This document shows, piece after piece, positions 26,165 to 35,165 of a stretch of DNA of 64,000 nt (position 1 is the stretch's first letter; every line of letters starts with the position of its first letter). The stretch lies in contig CAJTDD010000005.1 of the NCBI GenBank assembly GCA_910574885.1, positions 124,001 through 188,000 of the forward strand, read 5' to 3'. The notes below the pieces were generated by a model. The model saw nothing but the letters and a program-made list of their open reading frames with translations, had not been told where the DNA came from and ran no database searches. The stretch comes from Lachnospiraceae bacterium (GTDB taxonomy: Bacteria > Bacillota > Clostridia > Lachnospirales > Lachnospiraceae). Position numbers and translations under genes: made by a program.

Positions 26165-27543
26165 GAAGACGCAACGACATTATAATGGAATATGGCACCT
26201 ACATGTTGGTGTATTTTATGAGTTATATCGCTTCTCTTGCGAGGCTCTATTATCTCTCCGGAATATTGCTGATGCTAGAGGCGCTGTATCTATATCTGCA
26301 TTGGGTGAAAGAGACGGGAAATTTAACGGAGCTTAGGGGGCTTTTTACTCTTGCATGGGTAGGCGGCCAGGGAATTGCCTGCCTAAAGCTTAGTTGGCTT
26401 CAGTCGGATTGGAAATATGTGACTTGGCTGTGCTTTTTTCTGGTATATATTGGATTCGGAATTGGGTACGAGTGGGGGCAGAGGTATGATCAGGATGACA
26501 GAAAAGAAATCCGTGAGAACCGTATGCAGGCAGATAGGATGTTTGTGTGCATTGTGGGACTTATGGCAGCATCCGTGCTGTGTTTTCTATTCGAGGCAGT
26601 AAAACTCGGTTTTGTTCCTTTATTTTCTGATAAACCCCATGCCTATTCGTATTTTCATATTTCCGGGGTTCACTATTTTACAGTTAGCTGTATTTTAATT
26701 CCTGCGATTACGGTTCTGTACAGGAAGGTAAGGAGAAATGTCAGAAGAATGGAGAAGATTGTGCTTGTGGCAGCGAATGTGACAGCAGTTGCGATTCCTT
26801 TCTTGTGTGTGTCAAGGTTTCAGCTTCTCTTTGCAGTGGGGTTTGCCGTAGTTACATACATTATGGTGAACCGGAAAATACGGATTCGGACGATAGTGGG
26901 AATTGTGCTGGCGTTGATTCCAATATATGTAGTGTTGACCGTGTTCCGTCATCATGACATTGCATATCTGAATGGCATCTTTGAAATGAAATATGGAAAG
27001 ATGCCAATTTTCATCACACAGCCTTATATTTATGTGGCAAATAATTTTGAGAATTTTAACTGTATGGTGGAACAGCTCACAGAGCATACCATGGGTATTC
27101 GGATGCTGTTTCCGTTATTTGCGTTGACCGGACTTAAATTTGTGTTTCCCCAACTGGTATCTTCAGTACTTTATCTGACAAAACCGGAGCTTACGACGCT
27201 TACCATGTTCTATGATGCGTATTATGATTTTGGCATCTTCGGAGTGTTCTTGTTTGCGGCTATTATTGGTGCGGCGGCAAAATGGGTGATGCAGGTCGTA
27301 AAGAAGAGCGATAATCCGATAGTATATCTGTTCTATGGGCAGATTGCCATCTATCTTGCGCTGGCATTTTTTACCACCTGGTTCAGCAACCCGACCACCT
27401 GGTTCTGGCTGATTCTTACAGGAATGATGTACTGGTTTGTAGGATATGATAAAAATAAGAGAGGAAATGGACAGGAAGATGATAAAGCAGAGTCATGTAG
27501 ACGTGGTGATACTGACACACAGGCCAGACGGCAGGTTCATTGA
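26161..27543 (+). CDS. O-antigen-polymerase-like membrane protein (Wzy-type repeat-unit polymerase)
   Basis: A 460-residue protein with about ten to twelve hydrophobic segments and a large external loop around residues 285-330, the layout of oligosaccharide repeat-unit polymerases (O-antigen polymerase family). Typical features are the early Trp-rich helices (LRGLFTLAWVGGQGIACLKL) and a late FYDAYYDFGIFGVFLF segment before the last helices. There is no sharp catalytic motif, as usual in this family. It starts within the LCP stop (ATGA) and its 3' end overlaps the next GT2 frame. It would polymerise the unit started by the sugar transferase at 23473; no Wzx flippase gene is seen nearby. Confidence 0.75.
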   Translation: MRRRNDIIMEYGTYMLVYFMSYIASLARLYYLSGILLMLEALYLYLHWVKETGNLTELRGLFTLAWVGGQGIACLKLSWLQSDWKYVTWLCFFLVYIGFGIGYEWGQRYDQDDRKEIRENRMQADRMFVCIVGLMAASVLCFLFEAVKLGFVPLFSDKPHAYSYFHISGVHYFTVSCILIPAITVLYRKVRRNVRRMEKIVLVAANVTAVAIPFLCVSRFQLLFAVGFAVVTYIMVNRKIRIRTIVGIVLALIPIYVVLTVFRHHDIAYLNGIFEMKYGKMPIFITQPYIYVANNFENFNCMVEQLTEHTMGIRMLFPLFALTGLKFVFPQLVSSVLYLTKPELTTLTMFYDAYYDFGIFGVFLFAAIIGAAAKWVMQVVKKSDNPIVYLFYGQIAIYLALAFFTTWFSNPTTWFWLILTGMMYWFVGYDKNKRGNGQEDDKAESCRRGDTDTQARRQVH

Positions 27544-28426
27544 GGAGCTACGGAGGATTAGGAGGCAGCGTTTTCCGATAGGGCAGATTTATGTGATTAA
27601 TACCAGAACGGAGGTTTTCCCGGAAGAGGTGGAGCGTATGTCTGGAGTTTCTGTGATTCATATTCAACCAGAGGAGTTCGACCATGGAGGGACGCGTGAC
27701 ATGGGATTTGCTTTATCTGATGCTGGAATTTTGGTATTCATGACACAGGATGCACTTCCGGCTGATGCGGAAATGATTGGAGAATTGGTGAAGCCTCTTT
27801 TTGAGTCGAAACTGGTTGGAGTATCTTATGCACGTCAGCTTCCGGCGAAGGGATGTGATATCATCGAGCGATATACTCGGTCGTTTAATTACCCTAAGGA
27901 AGGCAGGGTCAAGGGATTGGAGGATCTTCCGGAAATGGGAATTAAGACATTCTTTTGTTCGGACGTGTGTTCTGCATACCGAAGGGAAATATATCAGGAG
28001 ATGGGAGGATTTACCAGAAGAACAATCTTTAATGAGGATATGGTTATGGCAGCAAAGATGATAAAGGCAGGATATCGGGTTGCCTATGCGGCTAACTCGC
28101 GGGTGATTCATTCCCACAACTATACGGGAATACAGCAGTTTAAGCGGAATTTTGACCTGGCGGTTTCTCAGACAGATCATCCTGAGGTCTTTGCTGGAAT
28201 TCGTTCGGAGTCTGAGGGGATACGAATGGTGAAGAATACTGCGGGCTATCTGATTAGAAGGGGAAAGCTGCATTTGCTTCCAACGCTTCTATACAAAAGC
28301 GTATGTAAGTACATGGGATATAAGGCGGGGCAGAAATACCGGAAGATGCCCCTATGGATGGTAAAAAAATGTACGGCAAGCAAGGCTTACTGGGAAAAAT
28401 CGCCGGAAATCAATATTTATAATTGA
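27467..28426 (+). CDS. Family 2 glycosyltransferase of the rhamnosyltransferase type
   Basis: A protein of ~319 residues. The GT-A start VDVVILTHRPDGRFIEEL is followed by FDHGGTRDMGFALSDAG and FMTQDALPAD, a pair of motifs characteristic of dTDP-rhamnose transferases such as RfbN-like proteins, and later FNEDMVMAAKMIKAGY. ATG codons at 27446, 27467 and 27479 are all in frame within the end of the polymerase gene, and none has an ideally placed ribosome site, so the exact start is uncertain. The overlap implies translational coupling with the polymerase. Confidence 0.85.
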   Translation: MDRKMIKQSHVDVVILTHRPDGRFIEELRRIRRQRFPIGQIYVINTRTEVFPEEVERMSGVSVIHIQPEEFDHGGTRDMGFALSDAGILVFMTQDALPADAEMIGELVKPLFESKLVGVSYARQLPAKGCDIIERYTRSFNYPKEGRVKGLEDLPEMGIKTFFCSDVCSAYRREIYQEMGGFTRRTIFNEDMVMAAKMIKAGYRVAYAANSRVIHSHNYTGIQQFKRNFDLAVSQTDHPEVFAGIRSESEGIRMVKNTAGYLIRRGKLHLLPTLLYKSVCKYMGYKAGQKYRKMPLWMVKKCTASKAYWEKSPEINIYN

Positions 28427-28497
28427 AGTTTTGAGGAAAATGATGTAATATATTGAAGAATGTTATCGTAAATAGTAAAAAGAAAGGACATTGGATA

Positions 28498-29883
28498 ATG
28501 GCGAAGGGAAAAAAGCATTACAGACGCAGTCGTCGCAGAAAACGTGGTTTTGCCGCATGGTCTTTGGGAAAGAAGATTGGGGTGATCCTGGGCGGTACGG
28601 TGGCGTTGGTGGCGATGACGGGAGCCGTGATTCTGGCGAGCAAGTTGTCTAAGATTGAGAAGGTACCGATCAATCCGATGGAACTGAGCGTATCGGAAGA
28701 AGCGCGGGAGAGAGGCACCGGCTATCTGAATGTTGCATTGTTTGGCGTGGATTCCCGCAAGAACGAGCTGGGCAAGGGAACCAGAAGTGATACGATCATG
28801 ATTGCCAGTCTGAATCGAGAGACGTTGGAAGTAAAGATTTCTTCGGTATTCAGGGATACCCTTTTAGAGCAGGGCGATAAGACGATCGATAAGGCAAATG
28901 CGGCATATTCTTACGGAGGTCCCGAAGAGGCGGTTGCTATGTTGAATAAGAATCTTGATATGGATATCGAACATTATGTATCTGTGAATTTTGATGCATT
29001 AATAGATGTGGTCGATGAAGTAGGGGGGATAGAGATTGATGTTACCGAAGAAGAGATCCCTTATATTTGCGGTTATGCGATAGAAATCATGAAATCAACC
29101 GGAAGAGTGTCGGCGGGCGTCACTGAACCCGGCCCCCAGATTCTAAATGGTCTGCAGGCAACTGCATATGCCAGGATTCGGTATACGGCGGGGGATGACT
29201 TCAAACGTGCAGAACGTCAGCGTATGGTACTTGCGAAGATTGTAGAGAAGCTTCAACAGGCTTCCCCTGCACAGTTAAACCGTATCATTGACAAGGTATT
29301 TCCAGAAGTTGCGACAAACTTTACTATGGCAGAGATTCTGGATTACGCAAAGGATGCTTTTGATTACCGATTAGGAGAGACGACAGGTTTTCCGTTTGAT
29401 AAGACTACAGATGAGTTGGTGGATGTGGGAAGTGTTGTAATTCCAGTTACGTTGGAAAGTAATGTGGAGATGCTTCATCAGTTTTTCTATGGAGACAGCG
29501 AGGCATACTCGGTATCTTCTACGGTATCGGAGATTAGTGACAAGATTGTCTCAAAGGCAGGAAACCGTGAGCCGACAGTAAATGAGTCGACCCAGGGAAT
29601 CATGAACCAGCCGGATGATGATGACTATGATGACGATTATGATTATAGCGGAAGTTCTTCGAGCGGAGGAGGCGGAAATCGAGGCAACGGCGGTGGAACA
29701 TCTTCCGGAGGCGGCAGTGGTGGTTCCACCAGTGGCGGAGGAACTGGCGATACAGACGGAGGAAACAACTGGGGGGCATCTGGTGGAGAGGATGACGGTA
29801 CGAATATGCCGGATAGCTCAGAACCGTCAACGCCGGATGTGCCGCCGGCTGGTGACGACATGTCAGGTTCAGAAGAATATTAG
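28498..29883 (+). CDS. Second LCP family glycopolymer-wall ligase, with Gly/Ser/Asp-rich C-terminal tail
   Basis: A protein of 461 residues: basic N-terminus (KHYRRSRRRKRGF), one membrane helix (~26-48), and an LCP domain (NVALFGVDSRKNELGKG, SDTIMIASLN, SSVFRDTLLEQ, ARIRYTAGDDFKRAERQRMV). The last ~95 residues are low-complexity, first Asp/Tyr-rich (DDDYDDDYDYSG), then Gly/Ser, then Pro-containing, probably spanning the wall. AAAGGA at 28482-28487 supports ATG 28498; the frame also opens at a TTG at 28453. It is closely similar to the LCP protein at 24902, so the two are probably paralogues. Confidence 0.93.
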   Translation: MAKGKKHYRRSRRRKRGFAAWSLGKKIGVILGGTVALVAMTGAVILASKLSKIEKVPINPMELSVSEEARERGTGYLNVALFGVDSRKNELGKGTRSDTIMIASLNRETLEVKISSVFRDTLLEQGDKTIDKANAAYSYGGPEEAVAMLNKNLDMDIEHYVSVNFDALIDVVDEVGGIEIDVTEEEIPYICGYAIEIMKSTGRVSAGVTEPGPQILNGLQATAYARIRYTAGDDFKRAERQRMVLAKIVEKLQQASPAQLNRIIDKVFPEVATNFTMAEILDYAKDAFDYRLGETTGFPFDKTTDELVDVGSVVIPVTLESNVEMLHQFFYGDSEAYSVSSTVSEISDKIVSKAGNREPTVNESTQGIMNQPDDDDYDDDYDYSGSSSSGGGGNRGNGGGTSSGGGSGGSTSGGGTGDTDGGNNWGASGGEDDGTNMPDSSEPSTPDVPPAGDDMSGSEEY

Positions 29884-29898
29884 CGCATGATATATGTT

Positions 29899-29931
29899 AC
29901 GCTGCCAGAGGTATTTCCTCTAATGCGGCGT
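29899..29931 (+). terminator. Hairpin after the second LCP gene, possible weak terminator
   Basis: ACGCTGCC-AGAGG (29899-29911) pairs with CCTCT-(AA)-TGCGGCGT (29917-29931) around a TATTT loop, with mismatches near the base. No T-run follows, so it may only pause polymerase or mark an operon sub-boundary before the cohesin-protein gene. Confidence 0.35.
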
Positions 29932-30008
29932 AGTCGGAAAGCGGTTGTATAGATTACGGTACAGGAAGGTTATATGGAGTAAGAATTTGGGAAAATGAGG
30001 TAACTTAC

Positions 30009-31541
30009 ATGAGAAGAGTGAAGAAGATACTTTCTTTGTTGGTTATGGTGTGTATATTGTGTCCATGTGTATCGATGATTGCCTATGCGTCATCCGCGGA
30101 AGTACGTTTTTCAGACCCTTCTACGACAGTTGGGGCTGAGGTAGAGATATCGGTAAGAGTCATTTCTTCTGCTGATATTGTGTCGCTGAGCATGACACTG
30201 TTGTACGATACGGATATGCTGAGGTTTATCAGCGGTGATAATGCCACGGGCGGCGGTGGAACGATTACTATGAATTGTAATGGCGACAGTATTGAGGACG
30301 GGTATGTTTTAAAGTTTCAGGCATTGGCGGAAGGAACTGGAAATGTCACAATAGCAGAGTCATCGGGAACGGATATCAGCGGTTCGGGACTGGATATTAC
30401 GGAAGGGAGTTCAGCCGTTACGATTGGTCCTGGAGATCCGTCGCTGATTCAAGCGGAAGAAGGAGATGGGCTTGGCGGCGAGACAGTAGGGACAGGGGAG
30501 GCAAACGGTCCGCAGGTAGAAATTGACGGGGTACCTTATATTGTCACAAATAATTTCTCTGATGCCGTGATTCCACAGGGGTTCACGCGGGGAGAGATGA
30601 TGCTGGAAGGGCAAACTTGCCAGGTAGTAACGCAGCCGGTCAGCAATATGTCAGCGTTTTATCTGACTCCAGCGTCAGGAGGTGAACCAGAGTTATTCCT
30701 GTATGATGGTGATAAGGGGGCATTTCTTCCATTCGAGATGGTCAGTATCTCTGACGACCGTTATATTGTGCCGCTTAGGGACGACGGATCTGTAAATCTG
30801 CCCAAACGGTACAAGGAGACTGTACTGACTTTGAATGGCAAGGAATTTCCAGTATGGCAGGATGTGGATAAGGCTGATTATTACGTGCTGTATGCCCTGA
30901 ATGCGGATGGTCAGCGAGAAATGTACCAGTATGACACAGTGGATAAGACTTACCAGAGATATGTGGAGCATACTGCGGCGGCGAAGGAAGAGAAGACCCC
31001 AAAAGGATGGTGGAACAAATTCCTGAAATTTGTTGCGGATTTTCTGGATATTGTATTGATTATTGGCATGATGCTGATGCTTGTCCTAATTGGATTCTTA
31101 GTTATGGTCAGTGTCAAGCTTCACAATCGTAACCTAGAACTGGATGATCTGTACGATGAATACGACATTGATCCAGATAGAGATGACGAGATGATGCCAA
31201 AGGCGAAGAAGCCTGCTCCAGGCAAAGGAATCAAGGCGGCAGTAAAAAGGAATGCAGACGAACCGGCTGTTAGAGTCCCGGCCAAGACCATGAGTTTAAA
31301 AGAAGAAGATCTCTTTGAAGAAGATGATGGTTATGATGACGACTATGACGATTTTGCTTCAGATGACTATGATGATGATTATGGTTATGACGACGATTAT
31401 GATGATGATGACGACTATGGCGGGGGGTCAAACGACATGATTGACGATCTGGACGAACTTCTGAATATGCAGTCGCAAAAAAGGCGAGGGCAGAAGAAAA
31501 AGGGCGATACGTTCCAGGTAGATTTTATTGATTTAGATTAA
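30009..31541 (+). CDS. Secreted/membrane protein with cohesin-like domain and Asp/Tyr-rich cytoplasmic tail
   Basis: A 510-residue protein. The signal peptide is at 1-27 (cleavage near AYA-SS). Residues ~30-140 form a cohesin-like beta-sandwich: VRFSDPSTTVGAEVEISVRV, MTLLYDTDMLRFISGD, LKFQALAEGTGNVTI. A second external region (~170-325) contains YIVTNNFSDAVIPQGF. A membrane helix lies at ~347-369. The cytoplasmic tail of ~140 residues holds an acidic run (~435-480) of DDY/DDD repeats. It closes the glycan block after the two LCP genes, 37 bp past a hairpin, and may scaffold surface assembly. A typical cellulosomal role is unlikely, since no dockerin protein is seen here. Confidence 0.75.
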   Translation: MRRVKKILSLLVMVCILCPCVSMIAYASSAEVRFSDPSTTVGAEVEISVRVISSADIVSLSMTLLYDTDMLRFISGDNATGGGGTITMNCNGDSIEDGYVLKFQALAEGTGNVTIAESSGTDISGSGLDITEGSSAVTIGPGDPSLIQAEEGDGLGGETVGTGEANGPQVEIDGVPYIVTNNFSDAVIPQGFTRGEMMLEGQTCQVVTQPVSNMSAFYLTPASGGEPELFLYDGDKGAFLPFEMVSISDDRYIVPLRDDGSVNLPKRYKETVLTLNGKEFPVWQDVDKADYYVLYALNADGQREMYQYDTVDKTYQRYVEHTAAAKEEKTPKGWWNKFLKFVADFLDIVLIIGMMLMLVLIGFLVMVSVKLHNRNLELDDLYDEYDIDPDRDDEMMPKAKKPAPGKGIKAAVKRNADEPAVRVPAKTMSLKEEDLFEEDDGYDDDYDDFASDDYDDDYGYDDDYDDDDDYGGGSNDMIDDLDELLNMQSQKRRGQKKKGDTFQVDFIDLD

Positions 31542-31546
31542 CATTT

Positions 31547-31618
31547 CATTGCATTAATTCAAAACCATACAGTACTATGCGAGGAGGCAGGTAATGACGG
31601 TCGGGAGTTAATGCAATG
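31547..31618 (+). promoter_or_regulatory. glmS leader: 11-bp inverted repeat enclosing a 5-codon ORF with strong ribosome site
   Basis: CATTGCATTAA (31547-31557) and TTAATGCAATG (31608-31618) are perfect inverted repeats separated by 50 bp. Inside, GAGGAGG (31581-31587) is followed by ATG 31594 and the short ORF M-T-V-G-S with stop TAA at 31609-31611, which lies in the right arm. Translating this mini-ORF would melt the right arm. The conserved core of the glmS ribozyme was not recognised here. Confidence 0.5.
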
Positions 31619-31651
31619 ATTTTTATTACAGATGTAAAGGAGCTTTCTCAT

Positions 31652-33478
31652 ATGTGTGGAATTGTAGGTTATATCGGGAACAGGCAGGCAGCTCCAATCC
31701 TATTAGACGGATTGGCAAAACTGGAGTACAGAGGATATGATTCTGCCGGAATCGCAGTATACAACGACGGCGGAATCGACATGATCAAATCCAAAGGCAG
31801 GCTCAAAGTATTAAGCGAGCTGACCCATGACGGCGCCACATTGCCGGGGACGCTGGGAATCGGCCATACGCGCTGGGCGACCCACGGCTCGCCGTCAGAC
31901 GTGAACGCGCATCCCCACTTCAATGCCGATAAGAGCATCGTAGTCGTACATAACGGTATCATCGAGAACTATTTAAAGCTCAAGAAGAAACTGGAAAAGC
32001 GGGGATATGAGTTCCTGTCCGAGACGGATACGGAGATTATCGCCCACCTTCTGGACTACTACTATCAGGGCAACCCTTTACAGGCAATCACTAAAATCAT
32101 GCACCGGATGGAAGGCTCCTATGCCCTGGGAATTATTTTCAAAGACCACCCAGAGGAGCTTTATGCCGTGCGCAAAGACAGCCCGTTAATCGTCGGACAT
32201 ACGGACGGCGGAAGCATCATTGCCTCCGATGTCCCGGCGGTGCTGCGCTATACCAGAGACGTCTATTTTATCGAAAATGAAGAAATCGTCCGCATGACAA
32301 AAGATTCCATGGAGTTCTACAATGTAGACGAAGAACCCATTGCCAAAGAACCGGTGCGTATCGAATGGGACGTGAATGCAGCCGAAAAGGGCGGTTACGA
32401 GCATTTTATGCTGAAAGAGATGTACGAACAGCCGAAAGCCGTTATGGACACATTTTCCCCAAGAATCAAGTGCAACGGAATCGAAATCGAAGAACTGGGC
32501 ATGACGGACGGCGACATCCGTGAAATCCAAAAAATCATGATCGTTGCGTGCGGTTCTGCATCCCATGTAGGGCATACCAGCAAATACATTCTTGAGGGGC
32601 TTGCAAGAATTCCGGTGGAAGTAGACATGGCGTCAGAATTCCGCTACCGGAACCCTATCTTAGATGAGCATACATTGGTAATCGTAATCAGCCAGTCCGG
32701 AGAGACGGCAGACACCCTGGCCGCCCTGCGCGAAGCGAAGAAGATGGGCGCAAGGGTGCTGGGAATCGTTAATGTAGTAGGAAGCTCCATCGCAAGGGAA
32801 GCCGACAATGTTATGTACACCTGGGCAGGCCCGGAAATTGCAGTGGCCACCACCAAAGCATACTCGGCGCAGCTGACAGCCATGTATCTTCTGGCAATGA
32901 AGTTCGCACAGGTAAGAGGAAAGCTCTCAGAAAGCGATTTAGAAAAAATGATAGGAGAAATGAAAGCCCTCCCTGCACAAATCGAGATGATTCTGAACAA
33001 CCGGGAAAAAATCCAGAAATTTGCCACCCGCTATCTGGCGGCACGGGACATTTTCTTCATCGGAAGGGGAATCGACCATGCAATATCAATGGAGGGCTCC
33101 TTGAAACTAAAAGAAATCTCCTACATCCACTCCGAGGCATACGCCGCCGGCGAACTTAAACACGGCACCATCTCCCTTGTAGAGGAGGGAACTCTGGTAA
33201 CGGCAGTCCTGACCCAGAAAGACCTCTACAAAAAGATGATCAGCAACATGGAAGAAGTCCGCACCCGGGGCGCATTCGTAATGGCAGTCACGACAGAAGG
33301 CAACACCGAAGCCGAAAAAGCCGCCGACTACGTGACCTACATACCGGAAACCAACAAATACTTTACCAACTCCCTTGCCATCATCCCCCTCCAGCTCTTC
33401 GCCTACTACATCGCCGTAGGCCGCGGCTGCGACGTAGACAAACCAAGAAACCTAGCAAAATCCGTCACGGTAGAGTAA
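31652..33478 (+). CDS. glmS: Glutamine-fructose-6-phosphate aminotransferase (isomerising)
   Basis: A protein of 608 residues, the normal length. The start must be ATG 31652, because Cys-2 of MCGIVGYIG becomes the N-terminal nucleophile after Met removal; AAGGAG at 31637-31642 fits, while the in-frame ATG at 31616 would bury it. The glutaminase domain (~1-220: HTRWATHGSPSDVNAHPH, EYRGYDSAG) is followed by two SIS domains (~280-600: ACGSASHVGHTSKY, IVISQSGETADT) and ends KSVTVE. It makes glucosamine-6-phosphate for peptidoglycan and for the amino sugars of the neighbouring glycan loci. Codon choice is richer in C-ending codons than in the upstream genes. Confidence 0.98.
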   Translation: MCGIVGYIGNRQAAPILLDGLAKLEYRGYDSAGIAVYNDGGIDMIKSKGRLKVLSELTHDGATLPGTLGIGHTRWATHGSPSDVNAHPHFNADKSIVVVHNGIIENYLKLKKKLEKRGYEFLSETDTEIIAHLLDYYYQGNPLQAITKIMHRMEGSYALGIIFKDHPEELYAVRKDSPLIVGHTDGGSIIASDVPAVLRYTRDVYFIENEEIVRMTKDSMEFYNVDEEPIAKEPVRIEWDVNAAEKGGYEHFMLKEMYEQPKAVMDTFSPRIKCNGIEIEELGMTDGDIREIQKIMIVACGSASHVGHTSKYILEGLARIPVEVDMASEFRYRNPILDEHTLVIVISQSGETADTLAALREAKKMGARVLGIVNVVGSSIAREADNVMYTWAGPEIAVATTKAYSAQLTAMYLLAMKFAQVRGKLSESDLEKMIGEMKALPAQIEMILNNREKIQKFATRYLAARDIFFIGRGIDHAISMEGSLKLKEISYIHSEAYAAGELKHGTISLVEEGTLVTAVLTQKDLYKKMISNMEEVRTRGAFVMAVTTEGNTEAEKAADYVTYIPETNKYFTNSLAIIPLQLFAYYIAVGRGCDVDKPRNLAKSVTVE

Positions 33479-33519
33479 TCACATATTCCGGCTGTACGGA
33501 AGAAATTTACCGATACACA

Positions 33520-33574
33520 GGCAGAGAGGGCGCGTTGCCCTGTCTCGCACCCGGGACTCCCCGCCCTCTCTGCC
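33520..33574. terminator. Perfect 13-bp inverted repeat between convergent glmS and deacetylase genes
   Basis: GGCAGAGAGGGCG (33520-33532) and CGCCCTCTCTGCC (33562-33574) are exact reverse complements around a 29-nt GC-rich loop. It lies between two convergent genes and is the best candidate for a shared termination signal, although no T-run follows on either side. Confidence 0.55.
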
Positions 33575-33606
33575 GTCCGCCCGGAAAAACCATCCGCCCA
33601 GCCCAA

Positions 33607-34431
33607 TCACCCAACTAACTCCTCCAACCCATGAAACGTATACCCCATTTCCTCCCATTTCCCCAGTAATTCGTCCAGAATCTCCGCATTGGTACTGGAG
33701 GTACTATGTAACAGCACAATCGCCCCGGGGTGGATACGCCCCAGCAATTTATCGAACGCTTCGTCGTGGGAAGGCTGGTTATCCTGATACCAGTCAACAT
33801 AAGCAAGGCTCCAGAAGAACGTATGATACCCCATATCTTTCGCCATCTGGAGATTCTCCGTACTGTATTTTCCCTGGGGCGGGCGGTAGTATTTTACCAT
33901 CTCTTCCCCAGTAATCTCTTTGTACAGGTCTTCTACATCTTTCAGTTCCTTTTCAAATGCTTCCTTTGTGGATATCTGTGACATATCCGGATGATGAAAA
34001 GTATGGTTGCCCACCGTATGTCCGTCCTTGTGCATGCGTTTCACCAGTTCCGGGCTTGTGGAAATAAAATTCCCGACCACAAAGAAGGTCGCGCTTGCCT
34101 TATGCTTTTTCAGGGCGTCCAGAAGTGCTTCCGTATTTCCGTTCTCATATCCGCAGTCGAAAGTCAGGTAAATCCGTTTCTCGTCCGTGTCTTCCGCATA
34201 ATAAGCGTCATACTTTCTAAGTTCTTCAAACGTGGCGTTTGCGACAGGAGGCTTCCCCTCTTCCTGAAAACTTAGCCCCCAGTTTTCCGCGGCCGGAACG
34301 ATTGCAGATGAAACCGCATCGGAGGCGGACGGCGCCGAAGTCTTTGGCGGGAACCGGGCGGCAGCCAGGCATCCAGCGAAATAGGATAAGACAAAGAACA
34401 GGGTGATTCCCAGTGGTTTGAGATATGACAT
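33607..34431 (-). CDS. PdaA-like polysaccharide deacetylase
   Basis: A protein of 274 residues with one N-terminal membrane helix (LGITLFFVLSYFAGCLAA) and a NodB domain from ~70: IYLTFDCGYENGNTEALLDA (metal-binding Asp), ATFFVVGNFI, HTVGNHTFHHPDM (His ligands), and late GAIVLLHSTSSTNAEILDEL. The pattern F-D-x-G-Y-E-x-G and spacing match PdaA, which deacetylates N-acetylmuramic acid on the way to spore-cortex muramic lactam. The frame extends to 34524, but GGAG six bases upstream supports the start at 34431. It is encoded alone, between two hairpin-bounded neighbours. Another peptidoglycan deacetylase role is possible. Confidence 0.88.
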   Translation of the reverse strand: MSYLKPLGITLFFVLSYFAGCLAAARFPPKTSAPSASDAVSSAIVPAAENWGLSFQEEGKPPVANATFEELRKYDAYYAEDTDEKRIYLTFDCGYENGNTEALLDALKKHKASATFFVVGNFISTSPELVKRMHKDGHTVGNHTFHHPDMSQISTKEAFEKELKDVEDLYKEITGEEMVKYYRPPQGKYSTENLQMAKDMGYHTFFWSLAYVDWYQDNQPSHDEAFDKLLGRIHPGAIVLLHSTSSTNAEILDELLGKWEEMGYTFHGLEELVG

Positions 34432-34542
34432 AGATACTCCATTTGAGTTCGTTATAGTATGTATATGCATTCCCTTGCAATGTATGAGAAAAGAGTGTAA
34501 AATTACATGAGACTGAAAAAGCAAAAGCGAGGTAAGGTGTCA

Positions 34543-35130
34543 ATGATAACAAAGGAAAAGATGAAGTGGATGACGGCTGGCTTTCTGGCAGCCCATATAT
34601 TTTTATTTTGTGTGATATTCCGCGCGCCAAAGAAGCGGTGGGAGCAGGACAGTTATGACTGTGCCATTGTCTGCGGGTGCAGGGTGAAGGCGGACGGCGT
34701 CCCGTCCGACACGCTGAAAGCAAGGGTCGAGAAAGGCGTGGAACTCTGGAAGGAGAAGAAGGTGAAGTATCTCATCATGTCAGGGGCGGCGGTCCACAGC
34801 GATTACGTGGAGGCAGAGGCGATGAAGCGGTATGCCATGGAGCTTGGCGTACCCGGCGAGTATATTTTAGAAGAGAAGCAGGCAGTCAGCACCTACCATA
34901 ACCTGCTGTATTCCTGCCGGATGATGCAGAACTGTAATTTTCAGGATTGCGTCGTGGTGACGAGCGGATGGCATCTGCGTAAAGCGGACCATTATACCAG
35001 GTCAAAAGGGGTGCGTTATGTGATGGCGGCGGCCAAGAATCCTAAGAAGCAGAAGTTTTTGGAAATATTATGGCTCCATGTGCGTACAAATGTGCAGATG
35101 TATCTGAATATGTGGAGAGGTTATTATTGA
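34543..35130 (+). CDS. YdcF/SanA-like DUF218 family membrane-anchored protein
   Basis: A protein of 195 residues with an N-terminal helix (MTAGFLAAHIFLFCVIF) and a DUF218 domain: DCAIVCGCRVKADGVPSDTL, ARVEKGVELWKEKKVKYLIM, STYHNLLYSCRMM, VVVTSGWHLRKADHYTR. Related proteins affect envelope integrity, but the reaction is not established. AAGGTG before ATG 34543 is the best site; the frame itself opens at 34507. The stop overlaps the possible TTG start of the next gene by 4 bp. Confidence 0.85.
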   Translation: MITKEKMKWMTAGFLAAHIFLFCVIFRAPKKRWEQDSYDCAIVCGCRVKADGVPSDTLKARVEKGVELWKEKKVKYLIMSGAAVHSDYVEAEAMKRYAMELGVPGEYILEEKQAVSTYHNLLYSCRMMQNCNFQDCVVVTSGWHLRKADHYTRSKGVRYVMAAAKNPKKQKFLEILWLHVRTNVQMYLNMWRGYY

Positions 35131-35165
35131 CAGTATTTTTGGACAGGCAGGCCGCGAGGATGGCA

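Noticed and set aside
29600-29890. Alternative-frame ORFs at the end of the second LCP gene
   Set aside because: Produced by the Gly/Ser/Asp low-complexity tail; compositional artefacts.
31542-31651. glmS ribozyme upstream of glmS
   Set aside because: Only ~110 bp separate the genes and I could not find the conserved ribozyme core; a covariance-model search would settle it.
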